A DNA stretch of 64,000 bases, from contig NC_080671.1 of NCBI RefSeq assembly GCF_030247195.1, forward strand, positions 430,404,539-430,468,538, given 5' to 3'. Positions 51,955 through 64,000 of the stretch are shown here, in pieces (the stretch's first letter is position 1; every line of letters starts with the position of its first letter). Source of the DNA: Topomyia yanbarensis (Eukaryota > Arthropoda > Insecta > Diptera > Culicidae). The notes beneath the pieces are model-generated. The model was not told the DNA's origin. It ran no database searches and worked only from the letters and a program-made list of their open reading frames with translations. Both the position numbers and the translations under genes were made by a program.

Positions 51955-52125
51955 TAAAACACAATTTGTTCCGAAGCGATATCTGGCGGGCAGATAATTC
52001 CCAACCAATAGCACACAAACGCGCTTCATAACAAATGTCTACTACGCATAAATTTTTACGGCAATAGGGTTAGCCGTTTGGGAGCCTATAAATCATACAC
52101 ATGCAAACGTTGACTTTTATATATA
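51955..52125 (+). repeat. 5'-truncated copy of the ~218-bp repeat
   Basis: 'aaaacacaatttgttccgaagcg', 'tctggcgggcagataattccc', 'cacacaaacgcgcttc' and 'gccgtttgggagcctataaatc' match the tandem units at 33653-34105. It lacks the 'actagctaatacccatcgcg' start and ends in 'ttatatataag'. Confidence 0.75.
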
Positions 52126-52129
52126 AGCA

Positions 52130-52950
52130 AAATAACTTGTTTTGTTCATGTCCCCTTTAACTTTCCTTCAAAAATTAACGTTTCATATACACCAAAGAAC
52201 AAAACAGAAAAAAAAAATTTAAGGGCTCTTTTCTTAATGAAAAAAACTATACTTGAAAAGAGTCCAAAAGCATTCCAACACCGAGAAAGCGATCAAAATA
52301 AACGTCACATAATCATTTTCTGTAAACAAAAGGGTTCATCCTCATGAACTATAAGCTGACGTCTCGCCGAAAAGGGTTTATAGGAGAGGGCACAAAACCA
52401 GTGCGATGTATCAAAAGGAACCAAAAAATGTATCTGGCAAAATCGCACAAAATACAATTTTTTGAATAAATCTGGTATAGTATTATGGTTAATTTAACAC
52501 GGCATTACGTTATTTGGTCCTTATATCAAGCTCCTGTTCATAAATGGGAATATAAACTACGAGGTGATTTTTCTGACGCCATTTCCTCAACCAGAGCATT
52601 TAATTTAATTTAATATTGACGTCGAAACAAGAGCTGCCAGTTTTGTTTCCGCTTAACTATGAATATAGAAACTATAGATTGAGTGGGGAATGAATAATCT
52701 GTAATAAAAATAAAACAGTTTAGCACAAATAAAGAATTTGAGATTGGTAATCAACTATAATAAGCCAATCATGGTGCAAAGGAAAACATGCGATAGAGCT
52801 TCTCATCCATAGGCATTTCATTCTTCTTGCTGATCTTAACTGATAATGAGATCAGAACTCAAATATCGCCTCTGTATTCTGTCATACTGTGTACACAATA
52901 ACTGATAGCAAGATGCTTTTAGTTGATAGACGATTATAATCATAACGGTG
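52130..52950. other. Gene-free stretch, no feature recognised
   Basis: AT-rich, with no motif-bearing frame or paired ends. Confidence 0.4.
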
Positions 52951-52960
52951 GTACCACTAT

Positions 52961-53145
52961 CACAGACTAACAGACATAACACTATGAGGGAATTCTCTCA
53001 AAAAACATCAATCCGGCAATTTTCCCAGAACATCAGCTCCACCTTTTATTCATGGTCCCAGACACTAATTTGCTCGTGGGTTACCCCTCAGGTTTGGGAA
53101 AGCAGGCGAAGCATTGTTTTCGAGTGCTATGTCTGTTAGTCTGTG
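52961..53145. mobile_element. 185-bp MITE, CACAGACTAACAGACATA ends, 7-8-bp TSD
   Basis: Perfect 18-bp inverted ends CACAGACTAACAGACATA...TATGTCTGTTAGTCTGTG. Direct repeats CCACTAT lie at 52954-52960 and 53146-53152. The following base is C on both sides, so 7 or 8 bp cannot be told apart. The end is similar to the MITE at 24409 (CACAGAGAACAGAC). Confidence 0.85.
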
Positions 53146-53159
53146 CCACTATCTCCACA

Positions 53160-54455
53160 GCATCGGTTAACTGCAGTATATTTTGACTCATAATCTTCTG
53201 ATGATAATTCTTGGGACTTATGGGCCCTTTGGCTTGAGCCATTCAAGGTTCGGGTGGGTGACACTTGTCACTGTCTTGTTGGCACCATGATGATGAGACA
53301 GAAGCCAGTTCTGATGCCTGAACACATAACTCATTAGTCAAATGACGCCTTGTTTTACTGTACGAACATGTACTTGTCTGTTCTCAGCTACCTGCACGTG
53401 TAATGGGTAATGAGGTAATGCGATTTTTTTAAATTGTTTACCTGTGACAACTGTCATATTTTTTTCGGAGTGCTCTTGTGCGCTCTTAAAATAGGAAACA
53501 TGCAACTGCACAGCGAATTTCAGATAAAGCTGTTTGAATAACTATAATTAGGTCAGGTATATCGCAACTTGAACTAATTGAAATCAATGTGATCTATAAT
53601 GGCCCGGGTCATCTCATGTGGAAGATCCACATTTCTGTACATAATTCAGTAAAATTACAAATTCCAATAAAAAGGGAACAACATCAAATTATAAGAAAGG
53701 CAACGAAAACACAAAACGAACATAAACAAGCGTTGCATCACAACGATCACGTGATCATACTTCCCTTCAACCGGATTCGAAAAAGGTCATCAAGACGACC
53801 CGAAAGAATAGAAAAAAATGTCATTCTAATCTCTTATTTAGTCCATTAGGACTGCAGGCCTGAATCAGCATGAACGAAAGGCAGAACCAGCAAACCTTTC
53901 TCGTGTCTAATCAGTTCCAATCCGCCTTACGAAATGTGTACCTACCCTTCTTTGCTTCTACCTTCTCTTGCCCCCATCTTTCACCAAAATAGCCACAGCA
54001 AAGAGAAGAAGTCACATTAGGTCGAATATTAATTATCATTAATAGCCAATACCAACTCGGTGTTTGTAGCAGCAGCGAGCACACGATCGGTGAATGATGC
54101 TGAGCGCGCGCGTACAATACACGGTGTTGTATGTATTTTGTTTACTTCAACACGGGGACTAACCCAGCGCGGACGAGCGAAACCCTTATCAATAATTGAA
54201 TTATTCGGCAAGACAGCGATGACAGCGCACTTGGCTGCACTGCACCACCCTCTGACCAGAATAACAAACGGGCCCAAACATCTGCCAATCACGATCTAAA
54301 TGCGGGGGGAATTTGCTGTTCAAAGGACTTTTGCTTCCCATTGCTATGGATTAGCAAACAAGTGGGTGGGTGGTTGGCATCAACATTTTGAGTGGGTCGA
54401 AATTGAGGAACAATTTGTGCACATTTAAACAAGTCTTACACGCGGCTCTATGATA
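53160..54455. other. Gene-free stretch, no feature recognised
   Basis: The frame 53589-53849 is basic and motif-free. The GC-richer 54060-54300 segment has opposing frames without domains. Confidence 0.35.
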
Positions 54456-54461
54456 AAACTA

Positions 54462-54766
54462 CACGGTTAAATAAAACAACCTACAGAATAAGTTTTTTTA
54501 ACTTACTGTTGAGTTGTGCGTCGCTTTCGCACTTATTAGTGTTGTCAAAAACAAAACGAGAGATTCGACTCAGTCGAGATCTTCCGTGGAGGAAGGTACT
54601 TTTGAGTTATTTGGGCTATACTCAAAATTAGGTAAAATTAACTTCAATTTGAGTATAAAAAACCTATCAATGAGTTGTAATTTTTGCCGTTGTTAAATGG
54701 AAACTACCTTCAACACGGTTGACCTAATTTTACCTTTTTACCTTTAGGTAGTTTTTCGTTTGCGTG
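54462..54766. mobile_element. Candidate 305-bp non-autonomous element, CACG...CGTG ends, TA flanks
   Basis: CACGGTTAAATAA (54462) and ...TTCGTTTGCGTG (to 54766) have only short inverted ends. TA lies on both sides (54460-54461 and 54767-54768). The interior has 'ctatactcaaaattaggtaa' and 'caatttgagtata', similar in style to the ACTCAAAATTTGAGTA subterminal motifs of the CMC element. The assignment is tentative. Confidence 0.4.
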
Positions 54767-54789
54767 TAAAGGTTATTTTAAGGTACAAC

Positions 54790-55885
54790 CAACCAGTGGC
54801 GGATCCAGGGGGTCCGGACCCCTCCGGAAAGGGCTGCTATGATCAATAATAAAATCCACTTGTTTTGAAGTCATGCTGCTTCTTTAATTAATAACTTTTC
54901 TCAGTAAATTTTCACAAACTTGTAATGTTCCACGAATGTGTTCAGTAGAAGAATACCTTTCTAAATATACAGTTTTCTCATTAATTGATTAATGAGGAGA
55001 TTCATTAAGAATTTATTTTCAATGTTAACCATAGGCAGCTCCACCCGGCTGGCAAAGGAGGGGGGGGGGGGGTACCTTTCTGACAAAAAAGTGTCGAATT
55101 TTGAAAACTTATTTCTTAACACGGTTCGTATTTAGAAATATGCGAATAGTTTGACGAATCACATCATCTTTCAATGCAATCACTATTCTTTTTTCTCTAC
55201 TAATCATCAAGGAGCACTGGCGGCTCCAGCGAGGGGCACGCAGGGGCACGTACCCACCCTATTCGACCAGAAGCTGTTTTGGTGAAAAGACTTGCATTTC
55301 ACTACTTCAATATGTTAATATTCTAGAAGTGATGAACAAGGTGATCAGTTTGTTTTTTTTGTAATATTTTATTTAACTAAGTAAAAGCTAATTAATTAAT
55401 TTGGTAATTTGGCGAATGACCCACAGAGGTTAAAGCCACAAATAAACAACAACAACAACAATTTGGTAATAAAAGTAATTTCGAATTTTTGCAAACAATA
55501 AGAAAAATATTGTTTCTGTTAGGATTGTGACACCAGTAATACTGACAACAAAAATCCGTGGCATGCCGATCCACTTTTGGTACCGAAATATTGGTACGGA
55601 ATAAAAATAAGTAGGTATCGGTAAATTCTGCATCATGCATAACTTTTGATAAAATTATATTTTATATATCCAACTTTGAGCTAAAACTTGACGAGAATCA
55701 AAATGCCATCGTCTTCAGAAATGTATCCGGTAACAACGGGAGTCAAATGGCACGCTCAACAGTAGATCTAACTTTACCAGATCACTTGAAAAATACATTC
55801 ATATTTTTTTTTATTTTGTAGCACCGTGTTATCATTATCAAAATGCTACGCATTGAAGGGGACGCTTTCAAATTCATGTATTTTT
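54790..55885. other. Gene-free stretch with low-complexity tracts
   Basis: 'ccagtggcggatccaggggg' (54793) and 'cactggcggctccagcgagg' (55205) are direct-orientation variants of a common insect repeat end. A G14 tract lies at about 55059-55072. No complete element could be delimited. Confidence 0.35.
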
Positions 55886-57590
55886 TACCCTTTTTGCCTT
55901 TCTCAATAGAAAGGTATTGCAATTGCTCTTAAAACTGACTTTTTAACGGAGGCCCGGAGGGCCGAGTGACATATACCATTCGATTCAGTTCGTCGAGTTC
56001 GGCAAATGTCTGTGTGTGTATGTATGTGTGTATGTATGTGTGTATGTATGTATGTGTGTGTATGTGCGTATGTGTGTGTGTATGTGATCAAAAATGTCAC
56101 TCATTTTTCTCAGAGATGGCTGAACCGATTTTGACAAACTTAGTCTCAAATGAAAGGTGCAACGTTCCCATAGGCTGCTATTGAATTTCTAATGGATCCG
56201 ACTTCCGGTTCCGGAATTACAGGGTGATGAGTACGAACACGCAGAAAATGTCGATTTTAATAAATTCTGCAATGAATGTATAAAGGTGAAATTTTTTCCT
56301 AAATATGACCACAACTGCTTCGATTTGTAGTATTAGGTCACTAACATCCATTCAAAGTCTATTTGGCCACATTGGCCACCATCGTCGGTTCCGGAAGCCC
56401 CGACGGAAGTATCTAAATTCAGAATAACAGTTACATCGGTTTCTCGGAGATGGCTAGACCGATTCGACTAATCTTGGCCTCAAATGAAAGGTATTGCGTC
56501 TCCGTAAATGGCTATTTAATTTCATCCCGATCCGACTTCCGGTTCCGGAGTTACAGGTTGTGGCGTGCGATCACATAGCAAATTGTGATTCAAACCGATC
56601 CTCCGATGAAAGCAAAAAAGGTAAAAATTTCGCTAAAATGTCTCTCAAACAACTTAAATTTGCTGTTCTAGGTCACCGACGGCCAACCAAACTTTCGTTG
56701 ACTACATTGACCACCATAGACGGTTCCGGAAGTGCCCGGGAAAAGCGGCCATCTTTCAAAATTTACGAACTCACATCAGTTTCCCGAAAATGGTTGGGCC
56801 GATTTTCACAAACTTAGTCCCAAATGATAGCTATAATATCCCCATAGATGTCAATAAAATTTCGCACGGATCGCTTATATGGGTCCGGAAGTATAGACTA
56901 AATGGTCCGGTCACATATGAAATTCCCATATAAGCCGGAACTCAATTTTTTTTTCAAAGGGGGGACCTCATGAAATTTCAGAAATCGAATTCGTATTTTT
57001 GATGCCAAACATCTTTAAAATGCATGAAACGTCGAGATTTTATGTTTTCTCGAAAAAATTTTTTTTATAAAAATCGACTTTTTGGGACTGCCGATTTCGC
57101 ACCTTTTTGCCTTTCTCATATAGAAAGGTTATGCAATCACTCTGAAAAACGTCAACCTAATCCCGGCCCGGAGGGCCGAGTGTCGTATCCCATTCGACTC
57201 AGTTCGTCGAGATCGGAAAAAGTCTGTATGTGTGTGTGTGTGTGTGTGTGTCTGTGTGTGTATGTGTGTGTGTATGTATGTGCGTATGTGTTAAATAATT
57301 TCACTCATTTTTCTCAGAGATGGCTGGACCGATTTGCCCAAACCAACAAATGAAAGGTGCAACCTTCCCATCGGCTGCTATTGAATTTTGGATCGATCAG
57401 AATTCTGGTTCCGGAATTACGGGTTTCAGAGTGCGGCCACACAGAAATTTCTCATATAAACTATAGGAAAAATTAAAAATAGAATTTTTATTTTTGATGC
57501 TAAATGTGTTCAAGGTGCATGAAACGTCGAGATTTGATGCAAACTCGAAAAAAAATTTGACGACGATTCACTCTTTTGGATTTTGGCACA
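55886..57590 (+). repeat. Two tandem copies of the mosquito 'gcctttctcat' repeat family
   Basis: Unit 1 (55886-57105) and unit 2 (57106-57590) each start 'ctttttgcctttctca.atagaaaggt.atgcaat' and continue 'gcccggagggccgagtg', 'cattcga.tcagttcgtcga', a (TG/TATG)n tract (56012-56085 and 57223-57285), 'tttctcagagatggctg.accgatt' and 'ccggttccggaattac'. Both finish with 'gcatgaaacgtcgagatttt.atg'. The ~60-codon frames through the TG tracts are artefacts. No gene. Confidence 0.8.
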
Positions 57591-59479
57591 TTTTTGCCTT
57601 TCTCATATAGAAAGGTTATGCAATCACTCTGAAAAACGTCAACCTAATTTTTTTTTTCGACTCGCATAAGGTTACTGGATTTTAACAGGGGCGTAGTTGA
57701 TGGTTTACGGAGAGGGGTTACACCTCCCCCCCCCCTCTACTGTTCACTCCCCTCCTTTAAAAATCTCCTTAAATCACCCCTCAGACCACCACCCCATGCA
57801 GCCCTCATACCCCTACCTTTCAACCCCATCATCTTTAAACCACCACTGTATCACAAAGCATACCAATTTAAGCTGGGGAGTCGTTCGTTCATGGGACTTT
57901 CGCCCTCCTCACATATCCACCCCCGCATGACAAAATGAGTTAGCAAGCAGATAACATTGATCTAATGCTGATTAGGCTAATGGAGTATGATATTTTTTTG
58001 GTTCAAGTGTTTCACCGTCGACAAGTAGCTCATCAAGTTCGTGGCTGGCATGCCATTGTGTATAAGTGCAAAGTGTACTAAGAATGTAATGGACATTTCC
58101 ACAATTATGTTGAACATAAAAAGCCTCCGTGCCATAGTTTAGAGAAATGAGAAAGGCACAATTGCACCGCTAGGTGGATTAAAACAGGTTTTTTCAATTA
58201 ATAAACTATCTAAGGTTGGGTTGGAAAATAGATAAGTAGACCTTATTTCATGGGAATAACTGAAAGAATTAATTCGTTTTTTTAAATATGCTCATAATTT
58301 TCAACATCGTCACACCTTCTTTTAGTCACTATCGCGGCTAACCGAGTCCACCAATTCACCATCTGCCCGGCGTCGCTGGTGACTGCTCCTTTCATCTTCA
58401 GTTCAAGTTTCATTATCGCTCAAGATTTTTCTTTTGGACGGAACTGGTTTTTCTTTTTTGCGGATTCAGCTAGTTTGAGATGAAATGACTCCGATGTTTC
58501 TGTACAATTTTGCACGCAGCCCGTGTGCACGGATTTAGAATAATTACCTTTAATCATGTCTTAACAGGAAATAATACTGCGAGTCGTTTGAAACATAAAA
58601 CGTCATTTGAGTTCAGACAACCTAGAAACAAGCCATTGAAGAAATCGAGGAAGATATATCAAGAGAGTTGCTGGAATGTGATGTAAGTCAAACTGGTCGA
58701 TATCTCCGGATCTGTTCTTGTTTCGTCAAGTGGCGATACTAGCAATAGTTGCGAGTAGACACAGAAAAGGTCGATCAGAGATATTTCACTGCCGATGATA
58801 TCTCCGTAGGAGTGGTTGAGAGCTATATGGTACGTGAAAACAGGCATCGAGATCGAGAGAAATACCGCCGCCGAGGGATTCTCAGCACCAGCCGAGGAAC
58901 GTGTCACACCAAGAAGGAAACTAACAGTGAAGAAATCTGTTTTAATCCACCTAGTGGTGCAATTGTGCCTTTCTCATTTCTTTAAACTATGAGTCTATGG
59001 CTGGTTATGTTCGGTTCAATTATAGAAACATCTACTACATTCTTAGTACACTTTACACCTACACACAATAGTTTGCCAGCCACGAACCTGATGAGCTATG
59101 TGTCGACGGTGAAACACTTGAAACAAAAAAATATCATACTTTAATAGCCTAATCAGCATTAGTTCAATGTTGCCTTCCTGCTAACAACGAACGAACCACT
59201 CCCCAGCTTAATTTGGAATGCCTTGTGCTATAGCGGTGGTATAAAGATGATGGGGTTGAGAGGGGGAGGGGTATGAGTGATGGATGGGGTGGTGGCCTGA
59301 GGGGGGGGGGGTGCAATGAGGGGTGATTTAAGGGGAATTTAAATTGGTGGTGACCGGTGAGGGGGAAGGGGGTGTAAATATCTCCTGTTAAAACCCAGAA
59401 ACCTTATGTCAATGCCGGGATCAGGTTGACGATTTTTAGAGTGATTGTATATCCTTTCTCTATGAGAAAAGCAAAAAGC
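57591..59479. mobile_element. 1.9-kb fold-back element of the 'gcctttctcat' family
   Basis: The left arm (57591 to ~58190) and right arm (~58930 to 59479) are inverted copies: 'gaaaggttatgcaatcactc' pairs with 'gagtgattgtatatcctttc', 'catcaagttcgtggctggca' with 'gccagccacgaacctgatga', and 'cacaattgcaccgctaggtgg' with 'ccacctagtggtgcaattgtg'. A spacer of about 740 bp lies between. The outer ends equal the family end motif. The C-rich tract (57720-57840) is mirrored by a G-rich tract (59255-59375). No transposase was recognised; spacer frames are motif-free. Confidence 0.8.
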
Positions 59480-60250
59480 TACGTTATTTGTGCATGACCT
59501 CTTAGCTGACAAATATATATATTTATATAAAATATATATTTTATATATAAATATATAAAATATATATTTTCGAAATCTGGACGGATCTGATTCTTTTTAG
59601 ATTTGGATGAATCTGAAGCTGACAAGTCCATACAAGTTACAAATAGTGTTATAACTAGTGTATGAGGAAAAGATTGCAGATTTAAAATAACTCATTTGCT
59701 TCTTTTATAAACTGGCTGTCCAGAAATGGACGAAAGCAAACAGAACAAAATCTAATATGATTTTTTATTATTCGAGTTGATTGAAATACCCAAAGAACAT
59801 CAATTTGAAAGAACAATGTGAACAATGGACTAGTTCGCTATGGACGTGTGTGACAAAGATCTATTTTGCGGAGAGTACAGTCACAATGAGACGAAAAGGT
59901 ATTTATGGAACATTGTTGTCATGTTGTTGTACCATTACATTGTACGATTGATAGATTATAGTGAAGACCCGATTTTATCAGCCCACGTTTTTGTCAGCCT
60001 CATGAAAATTTATAGTTGGTAGTTCGATGGGCTCTAGCATACGAACCAAGTCGAATTCGAGTAAATTTTTTCTTGAGCATATTTTTCTTATCTTAGAGAT
60101 CCTTAATATGAAAAAATCCAAATTTTAATTTTATTTTCAATTTTGCGCTGTCTGACCCTATTAAGTGACATTTAAACTAAATAATCGGAAAGGGTTATGA
60201 AGCTATATCTAGGGACTAAAGAAGAATATTTTAAGAACTTCGGTTGTTAA
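59480..60250. other. Gene-free stretch with an AT palindrome
   Basis: 59514-59570 is a mirrored 'atatataaaatatatattttatatat' tract with cruciform potential. Otherwise no structure was seen. Confidence 0.4.
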
Positions 60251-60254
60251 AAAG

Positions 60255-60426
<172 letters not shown>

Positions 60427-60565
60427 CGATTTTGTCAATATTCCCGTTTTAACAGCCAAACTCACCAAAGGGCTGCTAAAAACGGATCTTCACTGTATTA
60501 GAATTGTCTAAAATAGATGCAAGTTATTATGAAAATTCTGCTAGTTAACTTGAGTGCTTATGGTA

Positions 60566-61315
60566 GGGGCCATACACAAATGACGTAGCTTTTTTCGGCG
60601 ATTTTTGACCCCTCCCTCCCCCCTCGTAGCATTTGGTCACAAAATTCTAACCTCCCCCTCATAAATAACGTAGCATTTACCTACGCCCGCCCCCTCGTCC
60701 CGTGCAAAGCGGCCGGGGGATAAAAAAATTACATATGTTTTTCAATTATTTGAAATACATGTTTGACTATCAACATTTTCATTAAAAAGGCAAATTGCGT
60801 TCAAAATAAGCCCATTCAATAACAAATATAGTGTTAATAATTTTAAAAATTTATATGGCAAGGGGAGCATGAAGAGAAGTTCTCTCAGTTCACAATCCTG
60901 CAGCCGACGATTCTAAGAAGCATACGTTCATCTTAATTAAATTACTAAATTTTGTTTGGTTGAATCCGAAGTGAAAATTTAATTCAGCTACCAAACTAAG
61001 TCTACTAGCTGGCAACATTAGCTAACCAATGTAGCAAGTTAAATCCGCATACAAAATCTTTTCGTATTTTTGCGAACTTGCAATTCCGCTAAAATTTACC
61101 TCATGAAAAGCCGCGTCAAAAGTAACTTGTTTAAATTTAAATTTATTTCTCTTGGGAATGGAGGATCATTAAGTTGTTTTCTCTAAACAATGGGTTTTAA
61201 ACTTAATGCTACGTCGCACAACTTCTGACCCTACCCTCCCCCTCGTCACACTTCGTCACAAATTTGGTATACCCTCCCTACCCCCCAAAATGCTACGTCA
61301 TTTATGCATGGCCCC
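60566..61315. mobile_element. 750-bp non-autonomous element, GGGGCCAT ends, 3-bp TSD
   Basis: GGGGCCATACACAAATGACG (60566) is inverted at the right (cgtcatttatgcatggcccc, ending 61315) with three mismatches. GTA lies on both sides (60563-60565 and 61316-61318). C-rich 'acccctccctcccccctcg' is repeated near both ends. A 3-bp TSD with GGGGCC ends suggests PIF/Harbinger-like mobilisation, although GTA is not the usual TWA target. No transposase. Confidence 0.75.
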
Positions 61316-61319
61316 GTAC

Positions 61320-61985
61320 AGAATTTGCGATGTTAAAGGCTGATGAAGTACTATCTCTGATAGTCGACACTAGGCTAACGAGGCATCAATACTTATTAAT
61401 TTGCGCGTAAGTGAGTAAGTAGAAAGGCGGCTTTTAATATTTGGCTAGATTGTAACAGAAGCGCTATTTCTAAAGATACTTCGAGTTTTCCGATCTGTAT
61501 ACTTCACATCCTTGCTCTCATTTGAGTACTATGACCCTAAATTTTCATAACTTTCCCTACCCAACCCAGTAATCTTAAGGTAATTAAAAGTCGTTAAAAT
61601 GTAAAAAAAAGTGTTATGCCTAAATCGAAAATACAGCTAAGAAATCAACCTAATTGAAGCTAGCCTAAACATACAATTAATAAAATCGTCGATTAAAACC
61701 AACAAACAATACCGAGTTGATAGCTGAAAGTCATAGTAAGAATTTCGATAGATTCTATCATATTATATAAAATTTGTAGTAAAAAAAGTTACAGTTCACT
61801 AAAGTACGCTGAAATCTAATCTGCAAGAAGGATAATGAAATCGGATAGTTTATTTATGTTCTTATTCTATTCTATCAACTATTGGCCAAACTTATATCAT
61901 AAAATATGTGACAAAATCAATTTATCACTATAAGATGAATTGATCTGATCTTTTCGATATCAAATTTGAGCTGAGCGACTCCAAA
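61320..61985. other. Gene-free stretch, no feature recognised
   Basis: AT-rich, with no motif-bearing frame. Confidence 0.4.
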
Positions 61986-61989
61986 TTCA

Positions 61990-63045
61990 CTTATAATATA
62001 TGGCTATGGGACGAAATTCTCTAAATATATAAATGGCGGATGAAGAGAATGTAAGTAAATGGGACGGGAGGGAGGGGGGAGGGTTTACGTAGGAAGAGAT
62101 GGTGTGAGGGGAAGTTATTTGGGGGTTGATGGAGTATGCTATACCCAAACGCATTTTATACCCGCCATTTGATATTTGGTTTATGCAAATCGGTTCAGTC
62201 ATCACCGAGTAACCGATGTGACTAATTCTGGAATTCGTCCAGAACCCGAGAATTCCGGAACTGTCGATAGTGGACAATATATTCAAAGAATCTTTGTTTA
62301 ATCATCAGTTATCTATACTTGCAAATAGAAATGATGTGATCTAGACTTGCAAATAGAAATGGTTCTTAATCCTTGAAGCATTACGATTGTACCAGTTTAT
62401 ATGGGAAATTCCTATGTGGCTGCAATAACCAACCTGTAACTCTGGAACCAAATGTCAGACATGAATGAAATTTAATGGCAGTCCATGGGAGTATTGCATC
62501 TTTCATTTGAAACAAAGTTTGTAAAAATCGGTCAAGAATTCCATGAGAAAAAGATGTGACATTAACTTACGAACTTGGAAAGTACCCGGGGGTATCAATA
62601 ACCGTCATAGGTGGCCAATGTGGTCAAAGCTCCTTAAAATGACCATTAGTGACCTAGACCCGCAAATCCGAGCTATGTTGCACCCTTTTTAATATGTATT
62701 ACACCATTTGGACATCATGGTGTTACCATTTTATATGGGAATTTGCTGGGTGACCGCACTATTCAACCCGTAACTCTGGAATCGGAAGTCCCATTGACAA
62801 AAAATTCAATAGCAGCTTATGGGAGCGTTATACCTTTCATTTGAAATCAAGCTTGAGCGATTCGGTTCAGCCATCTCTGAGAAATGTGAGTGAGTTTTGA
62901 AAACACACACATACATACATACAGACATTTTCCGATCTCGACGAACTGAATCGAATGGTATATAAGACACGGCCCTCCGGGCCCCGGTAGAAAAGGCGAC
63001 TTTCACAGTGATTGCATATCCTTTCTATTGAGAAAGGCAAAAATA
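61990..63045 (-). repeat. Mosquito 'gcctttctcat' family repeat, minus orientation
   Basis: It ends at 63045 with 'gattgcatatcctttctattgagaaaggcaaaa'. It carries 'ggccctccgggcc' (about 62970), a 'acacacacatacatac' tract (62903) and 'cggttcagccatctctgag'. It parallels 49540-50810, including 'gacattaactt.cgaacttgg' (62571-62582), but lacks the ~285-bp insert there. Confidence 0.75.
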
Positions 63046-63429
63046 ACTTTAATATGTGAATAGATTTAATATCTATACGGATACTGAAAGCTCTTTTTAC
63101 GCACTATCGAAAAATATAATCAATTGAAAAATAGATTTAAAATCACCCTAAATAACCCAAAGTGTTTAAAATTTAAAAAAATTACTTGGTATACTCCAAA
63201 ACACAATATCGCCCACAGCTTCTACAAAGCAAAATGCTTTTTAACAAAAACATATTGGATAATGGGTTTCACATAACTTGAACTACACAATGAGAGGCAG
63301 CGCTATATGTCTAATAGAAACGAAGACAAAGGGATTCCGCCAACTTACCCCAACCACCAACTAGCCCCGGGCTCCCCATAATTTAGTTAACTTAATCAAT
63401 ATGAGTTCAATGTTATCTACATGTGATTA

Positions 63430-64000
63430 TATTTTGAAATGTTGGTGGAATGGGCTTACAACCATTGACTGCTGTTGAATTTCATTCGGTTCTGACTCTT
63501 GGCTCCGCAGTTACAGGTTGGTTAGTAAGGTTACACTGGAATTTCCCATATAATTCGGTACAATCGTAACACCCCAGAGGCTAAAAACTATTGAAATAAT
63601 CTCCAAATTACTTCGATTCGCACGTCTAGACCACTGATTGTCAATAAAACATTCTTTGGATATATTGTCCACTATCGACGATTCCGGAAGTCCCGGATTC
63701 CGGGCATATTCCACAATTTAAGTCACATCGGTTCTTCAGTGATGACGGAACCGATGTTGTCAAACCAAGTCTCAAATGAAAGGCAACATTTGCGGTTGAG
63801 TATTGTGTCGCCACTCATCACCCCCCCCCTCCTCACCCTTGCCCACATACCTCGCTCCTTCATCACTCCTCTCCCTCTGGACCACCCTCACATCCGCATT
63901 TCCTTCATCCACCCCGTATACCGAAATAAGATGAAGGATTGCTGACGCATCCTCCACTCCCACTCTACTAACCCACCCCCTCTCCCCTTCACTTCCAAAC
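63430..64000 (+). repeat. Mosquito 'gcctttctcat' family repeat, plus orientation, cut by the window end
   Basis: 'aacccactgaatttcattc'-type and 'acaggttggttagtaaggtt' blocks, then 'actatcgacgattccggaagtcc' (63672), 'gtctcaaatgaaagg' and a long pyrimidine tract 'tcaccccccccctcctcacc' (63820-64000), are the inverted counterpart of 62100-62300. Frames through the C-rich tract are not coding. Confidence 0.65.

Noticed and set aside
55903..56184. Cys/Val-rich and His/Thr-rich frames across TG/TATG tracts
   Set aside because: Simple-sequence artefacts inside a dispersed repeat; the same happens at 57024-57353.

Overview
The window looks like intergenic or heterochromatin-like DNA from a large, repeat-rich insect genome, most likely a culicine mosquito. 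That assignment is an inference. It rests on AT-rich DNA with very low gene density, tRNA-derived SINEs of the mosquito SINE200 type, the mosquito repeat family whose ends read tttttgcctttctcat..agaaagg, Jockey-like and mariner/Tc1 remains, and many MITEs with intact target-site duplications (TSDs). No ordinary cellular gene could be supported. Almost everything recognisable is mobile or repetitive.

The most complete and interesting object is a 7.5-kb DNA transposon at 4989-12462. It is bounded by 22-bp terminal inverted repeats (24 bp counting the flanking TA dinucleotides), which begin CACG and are flanked by TA. It fits the CMC (CACTA/Mirage/Chapaev, EnSpm-like) superfamily. It carries a TNP2-like transposase with two N-terminal C2H2 zinc fingers (5342-8239) and a second, multi-exon gene downstream (exons 8356-11550) whose first visible exon resembles part of a SAM domain. 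The splice phases show that one small 5' exon (5342-5393) can join in frame to either the transposase exon (5736) or the accessory gene (8356). The transposase would then lie inside the first intron of the accessory gene, as tnpD relates to tnpA in maize En/Spm. An apparent 114-residue Ile/Tyr tract inside the uninterrupted transposase reading frame is best explained as a 342-nt intron filled with a (TA)152 microsatellite.

Layout: 1-2940 holds copies of a ~1-kb repeat, a ~105-bp tandem repeat and a SINE with a hAT-type MITE inside it. 2940-4985 holds nothing recognisable. 4989-12462 is the two-gene transposon, itself carrying at least three palindromic or MITE insertions. 14.2-14.7 kb is a mariner pseudogene. 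15.77-20.15 kb is a 5'-truncated, frameshifted Jockey-like non-LTR retrotransposon broken by three later insertions. 20.9-31 kb is scattered MITEs. 32.8-34.1 kb is a second mariner fragment and two tandem repeat units. 35.2-38.35 kb is a diverged macrosatellite containing a (TA)n block, followed by a Tc1 C-terminal fragment. 44.7-46.55 kb is a non-coding pogo/Tc1-type element. 48.9-49.5 kb is a mariner C-terminal fragment. 49.5-50.8, 55.9-59.5, 62.0-63.05 and 63.4-64.0 kb are copies of one mosquito repeat family, including a 1.9-kb fold-back copy. Further MITEs and one more (TA)n block fill 52.9-61.3 kb.

Nothing here forms a host pathway. The biology is transposon biology: one possibly intact two-gene autonomous element, several possible non-autonomous relatives sharing its TA|CAC...GTG|TA end format, and layers of nested insertions that give a relative order of events.
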